Of a DNA stretch of 64,000 bases, positions 33,953 to 46,577 are shown piece after piece (within the stretch, counting starts at the first letter, position 1; the number at the start of each line of letters is the position of its first letter). Origin of the DNA: Periconia sp. R9002 (taxonomy: Eukaryota; Ascomycota; Dothideomycetes; Pleosporales; Periconiaceae); contig JAMAHW010000041.1 of NCBI GenBank assembly GCA_023627715.1, positions 124,001 through 188,000 on the forward strand, in the 5' to 3' direction. The notes beneath the pieces are model-generated. The model saw only the letters and a list, made by a program, of their open reading frames with translations, made no database searches and was not told the DNA's origin. Position numbers and translations under genes: made by a program.

Positions 33953-36900
33953 ATGGCTGACCAGTACGAGTACGACATGGAGGACGAGGAACTGTACGAG
34001 GATGAGGACGAGGCCATTACCTCCGAAGACAGCTGGACCGTCATCACCTCTTTCTTTGACACAAAGGGCCTCGTGTCGCAGCAGCTCGACTCATACGACG
34101 AATTCACGCGCAACACTATACAAGACATTGTCTCGGAGAATGGCAATGTCATTCTCGAGCAGAACCAGCCCTACGACCCGGACGAGGGCGGCGACCCGAT
34201 TATCAAGCGCCGCTACATTATCACTTTTGGTCGTGTCTTCCTGGCCAGGCCCACACACGTCGAAGGCGATGGCTCAACAAACCAGCTGTACCCGCACGAG
34301 GCGCGTCTGCGCAACCTCACCTACTCGAGTGCCATGATGGCCGCCATCGATAACAAGATTATGATTGCTCGCGAGACCGCCTACGCCGATGATGATGATG
34401 AGAACACCGAGTCGTTTGGAGGAACACAGATCAAATGGGAGCGGGAGGATCCAGTGGACCAGGAAGCGGCGCAGGTGTTCATCGGGAAGCTGCCGGTCAT
34501 GCTTCGCTCGGAGCTGTGCCACTTGCGCAATCAGACTGACGAGGCCCTCTTTGGTCTTAACGAGTGCCCGTACGACCAGGGTGGCTACTTTGTCATTAAC
34601 GGATCGGAAAAGGTTTTGATCGCCCAGGAACGCAGTGCTGCAAACATTGTTCAGGTCTTCCGCAAGAAACAGGGCCCCATTCCATGGATCGCCGAGATTC
34701 GAAGCGCCGTTGAAAAAGGCACGCGCTTGATTTCCTCCTTCAACATCAAGTGGACCGAGAACTCGCAATTACAACCGCGTACGCCAGGTCCCTTCGTATA
34801 CGCCACACTCCCATACATCAAATCCGATGTCCCTATGGGCCTCGTCTTCCGTGCACTGGGCATTGTTTCCGACCAGGACATTCTTAACCACATTTGCTAT
34901 GATCATAGAGATACCCCGCTGCTGGAGCTGTTGAAGCCCAGTATCGAAGAGTCTTCCGTGGTTCAGGACAAGGAGTCGGCGCTGGATTTCATCGGCAGGA
35001 GAGGAACCAGCCAAGGTGCCACCAAGGACAAGCGTCTCAAGTATGCAAAGGATATCATGATGCGCGAGTTCTTACCCCACATTTCCCAGAAGGAAGGTCA
35101 GGACACTCGCAAAGCCTTCTTCTTCGGCTACATGGTGCACCGACTGTTGCAGTGTGTGCTTGGACGTCGCGAGGAAGACGACCGTGATCACTTTGGAAAG
35201 AAGCGTCTGGATCTGGCAGGTCCTCTGATTGCAAACTTGTTCCGAATTCTGTTCTTGAAGCTCACCAAAGATGTCTACAAGTACCTCCAGAGATGTGTGG
35301 AGAACAACACCGACTTCAACGTGCAAATTGCCATTAAGGGTGCTGTCATCACCAACGGACTGAAATACTCGTTGGCTACCGGTAACTGGGGTGACCAGAA
35401 GAAGGCCGCGTCGGCAAAGGCTGGTGTCTCTCAGGTGCTTAACCGATATACCTATGCATCCACATTGTCGCATCTGCGGCGCACAAACACACCCGTCGGT
35501 CGTGACGGAAAGCTTGCAAAGCCGCGCCAGCTGCACAACAGTCACTGGGGTCTTGTCTGCCCCGCAGAAACGCCCGAAGGACAGGCGTGTGGTTTGGTGA
35601 AGAACTTGTCTCTCATGTGCTACGTCAGTGTCGGCAGCGAGAGTCAACCTATAACAGACTTTATGTCGGGCCGAAACATGGAGTTGCTTGAAGAATACGA
35701 TCCTCAGATGAACCCCTACGCCACTAAAGTCTTCGTCAACGGTGTCTGGGTGGGAACACACAGCAACCCGCAGCAGTTGATCACGACAGTTCAGGAGCTC
35801 CGAAGGAACGGCACTCTTTCCTACGAAATGAGTTTGGTGCGCGATATTCGTGACCGAGAGTTCAAGATCTTCACAGATGCCGGACGTGTCATGAGGCCGC
35901 TCTTTGTCGTCGACAACGATTTCCGAAGCCCCAACAAGGATCGCCTGAGGTTCACTCGCCAGCACTTGAACATGCTCATCCAGGATGAGAGTGTCGACGT
36001 GTCTGGAATGAACGAGAAGCAAGCAGACGAGGCCAGGTATGGCTGGAGAGGTCTTCTCCAAAGCGGCTGTGTCGAATATCTCGATGCAGAAGAAGAAGAG
36101 TCAGCCATGATTGTCTTCTCTCCCGAGGACCTAGACGAGTGGCGCGAAATGAAGCAGGGCAACAACACAGCTGTCCAAGAAAAACCTGCAGATAAACGAT
36201 TGGCGCCCGTCAAGCCCAAACCGAACGCGACCGTCGCCGCATACACCCACTGCGAAATTCACCCGGCCATGATTCTCGGTATTTGCGCTAGTATCATTCC
36301 CTTCCCCGATCACAATCAGTCCCCCCGTAACACCTACCAATCTGCCATGGGTAAACAAGCTATGGGTGTGGCCCTGACTAACTACGCACTGCGCATGGAG
36401 ACCATGATGAACGTTCTATACTACCCCCAGAAGCCTCTGGCAACCACTCGTTCCATGGAGTATCTGAGGTTCCGTGAGCTTCCCGCTGGTCAGAACGCCA
36501 TTGTCGCGATTGCCTGTTACTCTGGATACAACCAGGAAGATTCCGTCATTATGAATCAGAGCAGCATTGATCGCGGCCTGTTCAGGAGTCTGTTCTACCG
36601 CGCCTATACCGAGCAGGAGAAGCGGATTGGTGTGAATGTGCTCGAACAGTTCGAGAAACCGACACGAGCCGACACCATGAGGCTGAAGGCGGGTACCTAC
36701 GACAAGCTCGATGATGACGGTGTAGTGGCACCCGGTGTCCGTGTCTCTGGTGACGATGTGATTATCGGAAAGACGGCGCCTATTCCCGCTGACACCAAGG
36801 AACTGGGCCAGAAGACATCGCTGCACACGAAGCGAGATGTGTCCACGCCACTAAGGAGTACAGAAAACGGTATCATCGATCAAGTCTTGTTCACGACCAA

Positions 36901-37768
36901 CACGGAAGGGTTGAGGTTCGTCAAGGTCCGCACGCGTACGACCAAGGTGCCGCAGATTGGTGACAAATTTGCCTCGCGTCACGGTCAAAAAGGTACCATC
37001 GGTATAACATACCGTCAAGAAGACATGCCCTTCACCAGGGACGGTCTCACGCCGGATCTCATCATCAACCCTCACGCAATTCCATCCCGTATGACCATTG
37101 CCCATTTGGTCGAGTGCCTGCTCTCCAAGGTCGGCGCCATCAACGCGCGCGAGGGCGACGCAACCCCCTTCATGGACATCACCGTCGACCAAGTCTCCAA
37201 CCTCCTCCTCGAGAAGGGCTTCCAGAAGCGCGGCTTCGAAATCATGTACAACGGCCACACGGGACGCAAGCTGCGGTCGCAGATCTTCCTCGGCCCCACG
37301 TACTACCAGCGCCTCCGGCACATGGTCGACGACAAGATCCACGCCCGCGCCCGCGGCCCCCTGCAGATCCTTACTAGGCAGCCTGTGGAAGGTCGCGCGC
37401 GCGACGGCGGTCTGCGGTTCGGAGAGATGGAGCGCGATTGCATGATTGCGCATGGTGCCGCTGCTTTCCTCAAGGAGCGTCTGTTTGAGGTCTCGGATGC
37501 GTACCGCGTCCATGTGTGCGACATTTGCGGCTTGATGAGCCCCATCGCGTGAGTATTCCCACTTCCCCACATCAAACAAAACACTTGACTAACTTTAATC
37601 AGACAAATCAAGAAGGGTCTCTACGAATGCCGTCCCTGCCACAACAAGGAGCGCATCTCTCAGATCCAGATCCCGTACGCCGCCAAGCTCCTCTTCCAGG
37701 AACTCCAGTCCATGAACATTGCTACCCGCATGTTTACGGATCGCTCTGGGCTTAGCGTGCGCGATTAG
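33953..37768 (+). CDS. RPB2: RNA polymerase II second-largest subunit RPB2
   Basis: Exons 33953-37548 and 37603-37768 (54-base intron GTGAGT...AATCAG) give 1253 residues, the usual size for fungal Rpb2. The start [20 protein letters not shown] is chosen over the open frame from 33824 because the extension lacks protein character. Diagnostic segments are the fork/hybrid-binding blocks [20 protein letters not shown] (about residue 525) and [18 protein letters not shown] (about residue 860), [16 protein letters not shown], and the C-terminal clamp zinc site formed by CDICG before the intron and CRPCHNKE after it. Rpb2 forms one half of the active centre of Pol II in the nucleus. The intron divides the zinc site between the two exons. 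Nothing is missing. Useful as a phylogenetic marker for naming the host. Confidence 0.98.
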
Positions 37769-38863
37769 TAAGGACGGGAGGAGGTGACGAAGTGATCTTA
37801 GCTCTCTGTTTCCTTTTCTTTCCTTGGGGGGGGGGGGGTGTTTGCTTATCTTTTTATTTTTGATGGGGTTATATTTACACACAAAACTTCTTTTTGCATT
37901 GCGAATGGCGTTTTTCTTTCCTTCTTCTTTTCCAAAGATCCGACTCGATTACTGGGCGATGGACAGAGAGGCAGGCAGGCAGGCAAGGAGGGAGGGAGAA
38001 TGCTACGTATGATATTGACGATGGGGGCAACGCGTGGGTGGGGGAAGAGAGAGGTAAGGTGGTGGAAGGACAAGGTCGAAGGAGGTTAAATTCCATGTAT
38101 CGTCCCGTCCCGTCCCGCTTGACGTCTGGAGTGAGAGTGAGAGAGAGAGAGCTTGAGGGAATGCAGACTGGGATAGGTACTAGTTATGTAGTTATTCAGA
38201 GCAAAATTATTGCATTATATTTATTCATGTGTATGTGATGTGTTGTTATGGATCGTCTGGGTCCTTTCGAGTGCTAACTACATATGTAAGTAGTGCTGGG
38301 CACATACATGCAGGGTCAACTGGCATATTCATGATTGATGTGTTTAAGACACGCGTGACACACCCCCTGCGTCCAACCAGCCTTGCATTCAAATGTTGAT
38401 GGATTAGCTGATTCCAACATCACCAACCAAACAAAAACAACCATCAAGAAGGAAACCACATAAACCGCTTCAAAGAATAATAAGTCGGCTCACAAAAAGG
38501 GAAGGGGTGTCTCTATTACACGATCAATATCCCTGCCAATCCTTATTCGAATCAATGTCCCCACCAATGTGTACGTGTGGGTGTCCGAAAAGAATACCAT
38601 TTCCCCGCCGTTCAGTATTTGAACCTAAGAATACTACCCAGAGAAGAAGAAGAAGAAGAAGAAAGAATTCACGAGTCCTCCCTCGTCCCTGCCATGAATA
38701 TATCCAGATCCTCGTCGTAATCGTCAGAGCACTACTCGCCAGAGTCCTACTCCACGTCTGATTCCTCCTCCGATTCTGCCCGTGCTTCGGCCTGCGCTCC
38801 CATCTCGGCCAGCAGTCTGGCTTCAGACTGTCCAACAGTGACCCTGGCCCTTGCCCGATCATA
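37769..38863. other. Convergent intergenic RPB2/DSK2
   Basis: Holds a 13-G run at 37826-37838, GGCAGGCAGGCAAGGAGGGAGGG at about 37970-37995, and a (GAA)n tract at 38641-38664. No gene is seen. Confidence 0.55.
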
Positions 38864-40325
38864 CTACGACCCACCATTTAGCAAGTGCTCTATCGCGCCT
38901 TGAACATTTCCACCGCTCCTCCGCAGCGCAGCAACGTTGCGATCAAACTCGTAGAAGCCCATCTCGTTGAGCTGGCGGAGCTGCGACTCGTACACCTCTT
39001 CGGGCGGGCGGTTGTCTGGAGGAGGTGGCGTGCCGAAGCCGCTGCCAGGGCCGAAGAGCGCCGCGAAGGGGTTGGCGGGCGGTGGAGAGGTGGTGCCGCT
39101 TGCGTTGGTCGGTGGCTGGCCGAATGCGCCAAAGGGTGAGGCGCCAGCGTTGCCTCCTTGCATCGCACTCATCATCTGCATGGCGTTGCGCAGCGCTTCG
39201 GGGTTCTGCATGAGGTTCCGTGTCATCTCGGCCATGGGGTTGGATTGCTGGTCACCGCCCGTGGGTGGCGGGCCAAAGAGGCTGGCGAATGGGTTTGGTG
39301 GAGGAGGTGATGTGGACGTGTTTTGTGTGCCATCTGCGCTTGGTGTTGAGCCAGACGTAGCATTTGCGCCTGATGTGTTCTGGGTCGTAGGCGGGGGAGC
39401 AAAAGGGTTGGCACCTGCTCCTCCCAAAAGACTTGCGAATGGATTGGCGCCGCCCGCTCCGCCCCCAAAGAGACTTGCAAGAGGATCTTGCGGTTGCGTT
39501 GAGCCTGTGGGGGGTTGTGTGTTGTTCTCGTTTCCGGGTGTCGTGTTTGTCGCACCGGGCATGGGGAAGCTCGAACCGCCGTTGTTGCCGCCCATTGCCC
39601 TTTGCATCTGCATCTGCATCCGCATCATCTCCGGGTTGAACATCATTCGGCGCATCTCCGGGTTTCGCAGCATCTCTTGCGCCATGGGGTTGTTCCGGAC
39701 CATGGGGCTGTTCTGCATCATTTCGATGACAGCGGGATTGTTCATGGCCTCATTCATTTGCTGGAGAAAGTTTGGGTCATCCATCAGCTCGAGAAGCTGC
39801 TCCTGATTGGGGGGTGGGCCCATCTGTCAATTGTTAGCTCTGAAGTCCTAACTACAGAGGGTGCAAACTTACGCCTCCGTCCGCACCGAACATATCCGCG
39901 CTGGGCAGGCCATGAAAGCCAGCATACCGCGCACCTGTCAATCCGGCCAAAGGATTGTTGCCCGTACCTGCTGCTATGTTGGTGGGCACCTGTGGTGTCG
40001 CCGCTGCACCCCCCGCCGTGCTCGTACCCTGGTTGGCGGGGTTCTGCCGCGCATTGCTCGCCGCTCCCTTGACGAGATGTATGGTGTGGCCATCCTTCAT
40101 CTTGACGCCGCTAAGAGTGTCATGGTCCTTGAGCACTCGGCCAGAGTAGATTAGACGTTGGCGTTCGGCGGGAATGTCAGCGTACTCGGATGTTGAGAGC
40201 TTGGCCTTGAGGTCGGCAACGGTTGTTGAGGCGGGCAGGGTCAGTACATGCTTCTGATCGTTTGCGGCTTTGATGTTGAAGGTTATCTGGGTGTCCTCGG
40301 CAGCTCCGGCGGCGTCGTCTGCCAT
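38864..40325 (-). CDS. DSK2: Ubiquilin-type ubiquitin shuttle Dsk2
   Basis: Exons 40325-39873 and 39823-38864 (49-base intron, GTAAGT...TTGACAG, phase 0) give 470 residues. There is an N-terminal ubiquitin-like domain (about 12-88: ITFNIKAANDQKHVLTLPAS, RLIYSGRVLKDHDTLSG, HTIHLVKG). It is followed by STI1-type helical repeats with NNP/NPEMRRMMFNPEMMRMQ (about 160-240), a Gly/Asn/Pro-rich low-complexity centre, and a C-terminal UBA domain (QLRQLNEMGFYEFDRNVAAL...GNVQGAIEHLL; about 425-468). This is the full Dsk2/ubiquilin layout. The protein carries polyubiquitylated clients to the proteasome in cytosol and nucleus. Divergent from the quinone oxidoreductase gene with a 464-base shared promoter. 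Confidence 0.95.
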
Positions 40326-40789
40326 GGTGAGTTTGGTACAGGCGAGAGCGAGCTTTATCTATATTAATGCGGAGGGGCAGGCCAGTGCTTGACAAGCCGC
40401 CAAATTAATAAACAAACGATCCGTAGAGAGGTTGATGTAGCAGGGGGATAGTGTGTGGTAAACTAAGCTGGGGAGAGGCACCAGTAGGTGAGAAGAAGGA
40501 GGAGTCTTGGGAAATGGCAGGGTAGGGTTGCTGCTCAGTCACCAGTTTGACGTATAGAAGCCGCGAGAAGCTGGCCTCATGTGTGGCGGTGCCTACGTCA
40601 CGTGTGGCGGTGGCATAGGTACCCGCTTCCAAGATTGGTTTAGCTAACATATCAAGAAGCCGAGGTAACAATGTCCATACCTACACCTTAAGGCTACTCG
40701 GAGTTAACCACCATGCATTATTATCCCGCTCGACTCCTGTTGCTCTTCTCTCTGCTGTTTCGTTTTAATTCTATGCCAATCAAGTAGCC
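40326..40789. promoter_or_regulatory. Shared divergent promoter of DSK2 and quinone oxidoreductase
   Basis: 464 bases between divergent starts. It contains an 11-base direct repeat GTGTGGCGGTG at 40581-40591 and 40602-40612, the second preceded by GTCAC to form a CACGTG E-box-like core. The GGTGGCA at about 40609 resembles the proteasome-control element core GGTGGCAAA, but not exactly. Regulation of either gene through these is inference. Confidence 0.4.
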
Positions 40790-41867
40790 ATGAAAGCCAT
40801 CCAAGTCTCCCAATACGTCAGCGTAAGAATCCACCACCAAACCACTATTTTCCCTCCAAGTTATCTAACACCAAACCCAGGGTCCTGGAGACCTCAAAGT
40901 TACGGATCTTCCCGACCCCACCCCCAAACCCGACCAGTACCTCATTGCCATCCATGCCGCTGCAACAAATTTCTTCGATCTGCTCCAAATCCGCGGGAAA
41001 TACCAGAACCAGCCTCCCTTTCCGTGGATCTCTGGCTCCGAGTTCTCGGGCGTCGTCATTGCAACCCCCTCTTCTCTTCCGGGAGGTCGAACACCAAAGT
41101 TCAAAGTAGGAGATCGCGTCTTTGGAGGTGGCCAGGGCGCCTATTCGACGCACATTGCAATCGGCGAGGAACAATTGCGGCCCATACCGAAGGGCTGGAG
41201 CTTCGTGGATGCGGCCGGGATCTACGTAACGGGTCCGACGAGCTATGCGGGGCTAGTTGTGAGGGCCGGGATCAAGGCCGGAGACTGGGTGCTTGTCCAT
41301 GCCGCTGCTGGCGGTGTTGGTCTGGCTGCGGTGCAGATTGCGAAGGCATTCGGTGCTACGGTCGTGGCAACAGCAGGGACACAGCATAAACTGGACGTGG
41401 CGCGCTCATTCGGCGCGGATCACACAATAAATTACCGTGAAGCAGACTGGCCGGCCCAGGTGAAGAAGCTCACGCCCAAAGGCCGTGGTGTGGATATCGT
41501 GTATGATCCCGTGGGCATGGTCGCTGAATCGATGAAGTGCACAGCGTGGAATGGAAGGATACTGGTTGTTGGGTTTGCCGCGGGAGCGATTGAGAAGGTT
41601 GCTATGAACCGCGTGTTGCTCAAGAATGTGAGCATCGTTGGACTACACTGGGGTGCCTATGCAAAGAACGAGCCGGAGATGCAGGATGTCGTGTGGGATG
41701 GTCTGTACAGGCTGTTTGATTCGGGCAAGTATAGGGGAATCGGGTATACCGATAAGGAGTATGTTGGACTGGAAAGCGTGGGTGAGGCTTTGAAAGCGCT
41801 GGGGGCGAGGGATACTTGGGGTAAGGTGGTTGTCAAAGTGCCTCAGGATGGGCAGAGTAAGATTTGA
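40790..41867 (+). CDS. NADPH:quinone oxidoreductase-like MDR-family enzyme
   Basis: Exons 40790-40822 and 40881-41867 (58-base intron, GTAAGA...ACCCAG) give 339 residues. The first exon encodes only 11 residues (MKAIQVSQYVS). The catalytic N-domain shows PWISGSEFSGVV and FKVGDRVFG. The Rossmann NADPH site is VHAAAGGVGLAAVQIAKAFG (about residues 147-166), followed by GADHTINY and VDIVYDPVG. Structural-zinc Cys residues typical of alcohol dehydrogenases are absent, which places it in the zinc-free quinone reductase/zeta-crystallin branch of medium-chain dehydrogenases. It probably reduces quinones or enones in the cytosol with NADPH. Substrate unknown. Confidence 0.9.
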
Positions 41868-42468
41868 GTAGGTGAATTTACAAACGTCATGAATGTCAGT
41901 GTCAAGGTCACAAATTGTGCCGCCGATTGTATCTAAAAATAACAACCACACTCTATGACAAAAAATACATTGAGCATGGCGGTATCCCAAACATCTCTGG
42001 ACAAAAAGAAAAGCCTCAATGCCCCGGGAATGGTAGAAAGAGGTTGCTCCGTATGAGGTTAACTCATGATCTTCGGATGGCTCTGTTGCTATGAATAGTC
42101 ATATCTTTCAACATGAGACCGACTGGAAGAACGTTAGAATAGATGTTAGAGTAAGAATCGAGGAGGAATACGAACCGTAATAACCGACTACACCAACGAA
42201 GCGTCTGATTGATTGGTAGATGATGATATGTTGTTTTGTTAATATATATCACAAGCAACAACCATTTCTGTGGGAACGGATGAACCATGTCGCTAGCGTG
42301 GGGGTGGTACTTCGGCCGTGCGGGACTGGTGCATCGGATAACCATCTCTCAGACCTCAAGCTCCCGTCCCCACTTCCTTCTGTCGCAATAGCCGGGCCAT
42401 ATCGCATCATGGCCTGATTTCCACCGCCCACGCTCTTTATTAAAACCTTCACACAACGGATCAGCACA
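41868..42468. other. Intergenic, no gene seen
   Basis: 3' flank of the quinone oxidoreductase and promoter of DLD1. Mixed composition, no repeats noted. Confidence 0.55.
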
Positions 42469-44386
42469 ATGGCTTCTCGAGCCTTCACACGAGCCTCAAC
42501 CGCTCTGCGGAGCTCTCGGCGGACCTCCGCGGTGTCGCCGACATCGACTTTCCTGCGATGCTCCGCGCAAACACAGAGGAGATGGAAGAGCGATGATGAA
42601 AAGGACAAGCCCACTCCTTTCAACTTTCAGTTGTATGAGAGTGTGGCGAAACGTATAGAAAAGGAGAAGGCGGAGCAGCTACGGACGCAGAATTATACAC
42701 AGAGAACGGCGAGAGGAAGGTTTTTCGCGACTGTCGCGCGTGAGTGATGTCCTCAATCTACGAAAACCATGAGCTGATGGAAAGAATAGTCGTCTTCATG
42801 GCCGCCGCTGGTGGAGTCTGGTACGGTCAGGCGATTCCCCAACTACCACCTCCCGTCTCGACACAATCTCTCAATACCCTGGTGCCACCCAAGCATAACA
42901 TCTCCGAAGCCAACATGGAAGCCGCGTGGATTGATTTCAGGAACATCGTCGGCAGGGAAAACCTGTCACTCGAGCGTTCGGATCTCGAGTCGCATTCTGG
43001 ATCGTCGTGGTCGTCACACCCTGCTGAGCCCGGAGATGTGCCGTTCTGCATCATCAAGCCAGGCAGTACGGAAGAGGTCAGCGAGATCATGAAGATTTGC
43101 CATCAGCGCAAGATCCCCGTCACACCATACAGCGGAGGCACAAGTCTGGAGGGCCATTTTGCGGCGACACGAGGCGGCGTCTGCATCGATTTCTCTCGCA
43201 TGGACAAGATCATCAAGCTACACAAGGAGGACTTGGACGTCGTAGTCCAGCCTGCCGTTGGATGGGAGCTCCTTAACGAGGAATTGGCTAAGGACAATCT
43301 CTTTTTCCCTCCCGACCCAGGACCAGGTGCTATGATTGGCGGCATGGTCGGCACGGGGTGTTCAGGCACGAACGCATACCGCTACGGTACGATGAAAGAT
43401 TGGGTGTTGTCTCTCACAGTTGTCCTCGCCGACGGCACGATCATCAAGACGAGACAGCGACCGAGAAAATCCTCAGCTGGTTACGATCTCACGCGCATGT
43501 TCATCGGCTCTGAAGGAACCCTTGGTCTCGTGACAGAAGCCACCCTCAAAGTCACAGTTAAGCCCCAACACACCAGCGTTGCCGTATGCGCCTTCCCGTC
43601 CGTCCGAGCTGCTGCCGACTGCGTGTTCCGCGTCGTAGGCGCCGGTGTCCCCATTGCCGCCATCGAAATCCTCGACGATGTCCAGATGCGCTGCATCAAC
43701 GACGCCGGGCAAACCAACAAGACATGGAAAAACGCACCGACCCTCTTCTTCAAGTTTGCGGGCACGCCCTCCTCGGTCAAGGAGCAGATTGGACAAGTGC
43801 AGGGTATGGCAAAGAAGTCTGGCAGCGTGAGCTTTGAATTCGCCAGGAGTGAGCAGGAGAAGGACGATCTGTGGCAGGCGAGAAAAGAAGCCCTCTGGTC
43901 CGTCATGGCGCAAGGCGGCGGCGATCCAGACGTAGGTGTTTGGACCACCGATGTCGCCGTACCGATTTCCAAACTACCCCTCATCATCGAAGAAACCAAG
44001 GACATGATCAGCAAGAGCGGCCTTCTGGGCAGCATCGTCGGCCACGTCGGCGACGGAAACTTCCACTGTAAGAACCCCCCATACCACTACCCCTGCACTT
44101 TGCTAACCGTACAGCCATCATCCTCTACAACAAGAAGACGGAGTACGCCAAGACCAAACACCTCGTCCACGACATGGTGAAGCGCGCCATTGAACTCGAG
44201 GGAACCGCGACCGGCGAGCACGGCGTGGGGATCGTGAAGCGCGACTACCTGCCCCATGAGCTGGGCACCGACACCGTTGACGCCATGAGGAGACTCAAGT
44301 TGGCGTATGACCCGCAGTGCTTGCTCAACTGCGATAAGATCGTACGAGTGAAGGCGCCGAAGCCGGGTGAGGTGGATGAGTGGTAG
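42469..44386 (+). CDS. DLD1: Mitochondrial D-lactate dehydrogenase (cytochrome c)
   Basis: Exons 42469-42739, 42790-44067 and 44115-44386 give 606 residues. The leader MASRAFTRASTALRSSRRTS is a clear mitochondrial presequence. It is followed by a coiled Glu/Lys segment and one hydrophobic helix (VFMAAAGGVWYG; about 92-103), the usual inner-membrane anchor. The FAD-binding PCMH fold is complete: PVTPYSGGTSLEGHF, VVVQPAVGWELLN, MIGGMVGTGCSGTNAYRYGT and RMFIGSEGTLGLVTEATLKV. The C-terminal oxidase domain has VGHVGDGNFH and EGTATGEHGVGIVKRDYL. The enzyme oxidises D-lactate to pyruvate and passes electrons to cytochrome c. Catalytic His residues of GDGNFH and GEHG are present. Confidence 0.94.
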
Positions 44387-45034
44387 TGTATTTTGATCTA
44401 AAAGAGTTGATACTAAACAAAAACTATGTTGGTATCTGTGTGTGATTTGACGTAACTGATGCTTTTCTCCTAGAACGAAGGAGATGGAAATGCGACTCGA
44501 AGCGTTAAGAAACTGCGAGACTACGCGAGGTAGCACATACGAACCAGGCTTGATCAGTTACTCGTCAGCAAAAAATCAATCTCAAACTTTTTTTTCCACT
44601 CAAATCACATTTCATATCGCATTCCTCGGTTGTTTCCCGTGCCCACGTGTCGAGAAATTGTTTACCTTATGTGAGTCTATGTGTTCGAGAGCGAGGATCC
44701 ATCTTCTAAACAAACAAAAAAACGAAAAGATGGGATATTCCTGTGTCCGAACCACATACATGCCAAAGTACATACCCAATACTATACCTAATACCAGAAA
44801 CCAAGAAGAACAAAAAAAAACGACAAACAGAAAAAAAAACGTCAAATACCCCGAAACACCCTTGTCTTACCCATACATACAAATACATATCAAAACACGA
44901 ACCCTTCAACCGCCCTCCCATCCCATATCCCTTAACCTTCCGCACAAAAATCCCAAATCCAAATCCCAAACCCCGTACACCACAATCCCAAAATCCCCCA
45001 CCAATAACCCAACATGAAAAAAGAATAACACACC
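44387..45034. other. Convergent intergenic, A- and C-rich low complexity
   Basis: Contains poly-A stretches (44813-44840) and CCCA-rich sequence from 44880. The minus strand is T/G-rich. No gene is seen. Confidence 0.55.
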
Positions 45035-46577
45035 TCACCCCACCAACGGCCAACTCTCCCCCCTCCCCCCATCCCCATCCCCGTCCCGTCCCTTTCTACT
45101 CCTCCCCCTCTCCACCTCGCCCCCACCACCCCCCTCCACCAACGCCGGAGAAACCGGATTCCCCGTCAACGCAACATTCAACCGATTCCGTACCTCTTCC
45201 ACCATCCTCTTACCCGACGACGACGACGGCGCAGTCGCAGCTTCAGGATGTAGTAACCCGTCTTCTTCCGCTATTAACGAGGACGACGAGGTTCGTTTCT
45301 GACTGGTAGTATTGGTGCTGGATAGCAGGGATGAGGAGGATTGACGCGTGCGGATCGACCGGATGCTGCCTTGGCCTTTGTGCGCGATTTGGATGTGCGA
45401 GGCGGAGAGGATGGAGAAGTGGGGGTCTTCTCCTTTTTCGGGTTCGGGGATGTTTGGGGTTAGGGTGGTGGTGGGAGAAGTTGCGGTGTTGGTTGTGTTG
45501 GTGGGAGGGGGAGAAGAAGGGGTGTTAGTGGTGGTGGGAAAAAGCGAGTGTCTAGCCGGCACAATTTTCGCCATCAACGACGCGAAATGCGTCCGTAGGA
45601 ACGGGGAGAAATTATTAGACACTGTTCGCTGCGTCGTCGTTATCAAGTTTGGAGAGCGCGGGGGGAGGGTGGTGGGGGTTAAAGGCGTCTCATCTGTGGA
45701 GAGGGTCTCGGTTTTGGCACTTCGCTGGTGTCGTTTTTGCAGCAGACGGCGGCGGCGCCAGAGGAAGAGGAGCGTTAGACCGCAGAGGGTGAGGATGGCG
45801 AGTGTCACGCCGATGCCGATGCTGGCTTTTTCCGAGGCGGAGAGATGGGGTGGAGATGGTGGGGAAGGTGGGAGGGAGAGGGAGACGGGTGGGGATGGTA
45901 AGGGGGTGGAGGTTGGATTGGAGGCTTGGTAGGGGGAGGTTATGAGGAGTGTTAGGGAGGTTGTTGTCGTGGATTGGGAAGAGGATGGGGAAGGGGAAGG
46001 GGAGTCGGGTAAAGGGGCGGGGTTTGGGTTGTCGTAGTTGTAGTTGTTGGAGCCGGATGGTGGGGAGGGGTTTGGAGAGGCAGTGAATGAGATGGCAAAG
46101 CTTGAAGACGGGGGAGCAGGAGATGCGGAAGGAGGATTGCTGGAGGAGGGCTGCGTTGGGATTGGTGCCGTGGATGTGATGGTTGGGTGGGTGGTTGATA
46201 CGACGAGCTCTGTTGATACTATCTTTGGGGGAGCCATGGACACGAATGTGATACCCGCTGAAGTCGTGGTGCTGCTGCTCCACTGTGTTGAAGTTTGCTC
46301 GTTCATGCTGGGGCTTTCTTGCGCGTTGTTGGCTCCGCTGCCGTGAAGCTGGTTACTCTGTACGTCGGAGATACTGAGGTGGTTCGCGAGCGCGAAGAAG
46401 CTCCCCGAGCCCTGAGGTTCTTAGTTGCTTGGAATACTAATTTGAACACGCTGGTCATACTTCATCGCGGCCACGGTTCTGGTCCATATCGTGCACTCCT
46501 GAGAATCGGGACCGGCCTCCACTCTGAGCATTCGCGATCGGAAAAAGGAAGAAGAGGCACAAGCGCCAGCGAGCCAT
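45035..46577 (-). CDS. Type I single-pass membrane protein with Ser/Thr/Pro-rich ectodomain
   Basis: Exons 46577-46461 and 46411-45035 (49-base intron GTATGA...CTCAG, phase 0) give 497 residues. The small first exon supplies the signal peptide MARWRLCLFFLFPIANA; without it the protein would start at an internal Met (46306) with no export signal. Residues 40-230 are Ser/Thr/Pro-rich and mucin-like, likely O-mannosylated. One transmembrane helix follows (ASIGIGVTLAILTLCGLTLL, about 235-257) with a RRRR stop-transfer. The cytosolic tail of 240 residues is Ser/Pro/Thr-rich, ends in a GRGRDGDG-type basic segment, and contains HFSILSASHIQIAHKGQGSI. The topology resembles fungal wall-stress sensors (Mid2/WSC-like) but no WSC domain is present. 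Function unassigned. Confidence 0.78.

Noticed and set aside
35072..36061. 329-codon minus-strand frame inside RPB2
   Set aside because: Antisense shadow of a highly conserved coding exon; no domain character.
38967..39806. 279-codon plus-strand frame rich in Gly, Cys and Ala
   Set aside because: Antisense shadow of the low-complexity centre of DSK2.
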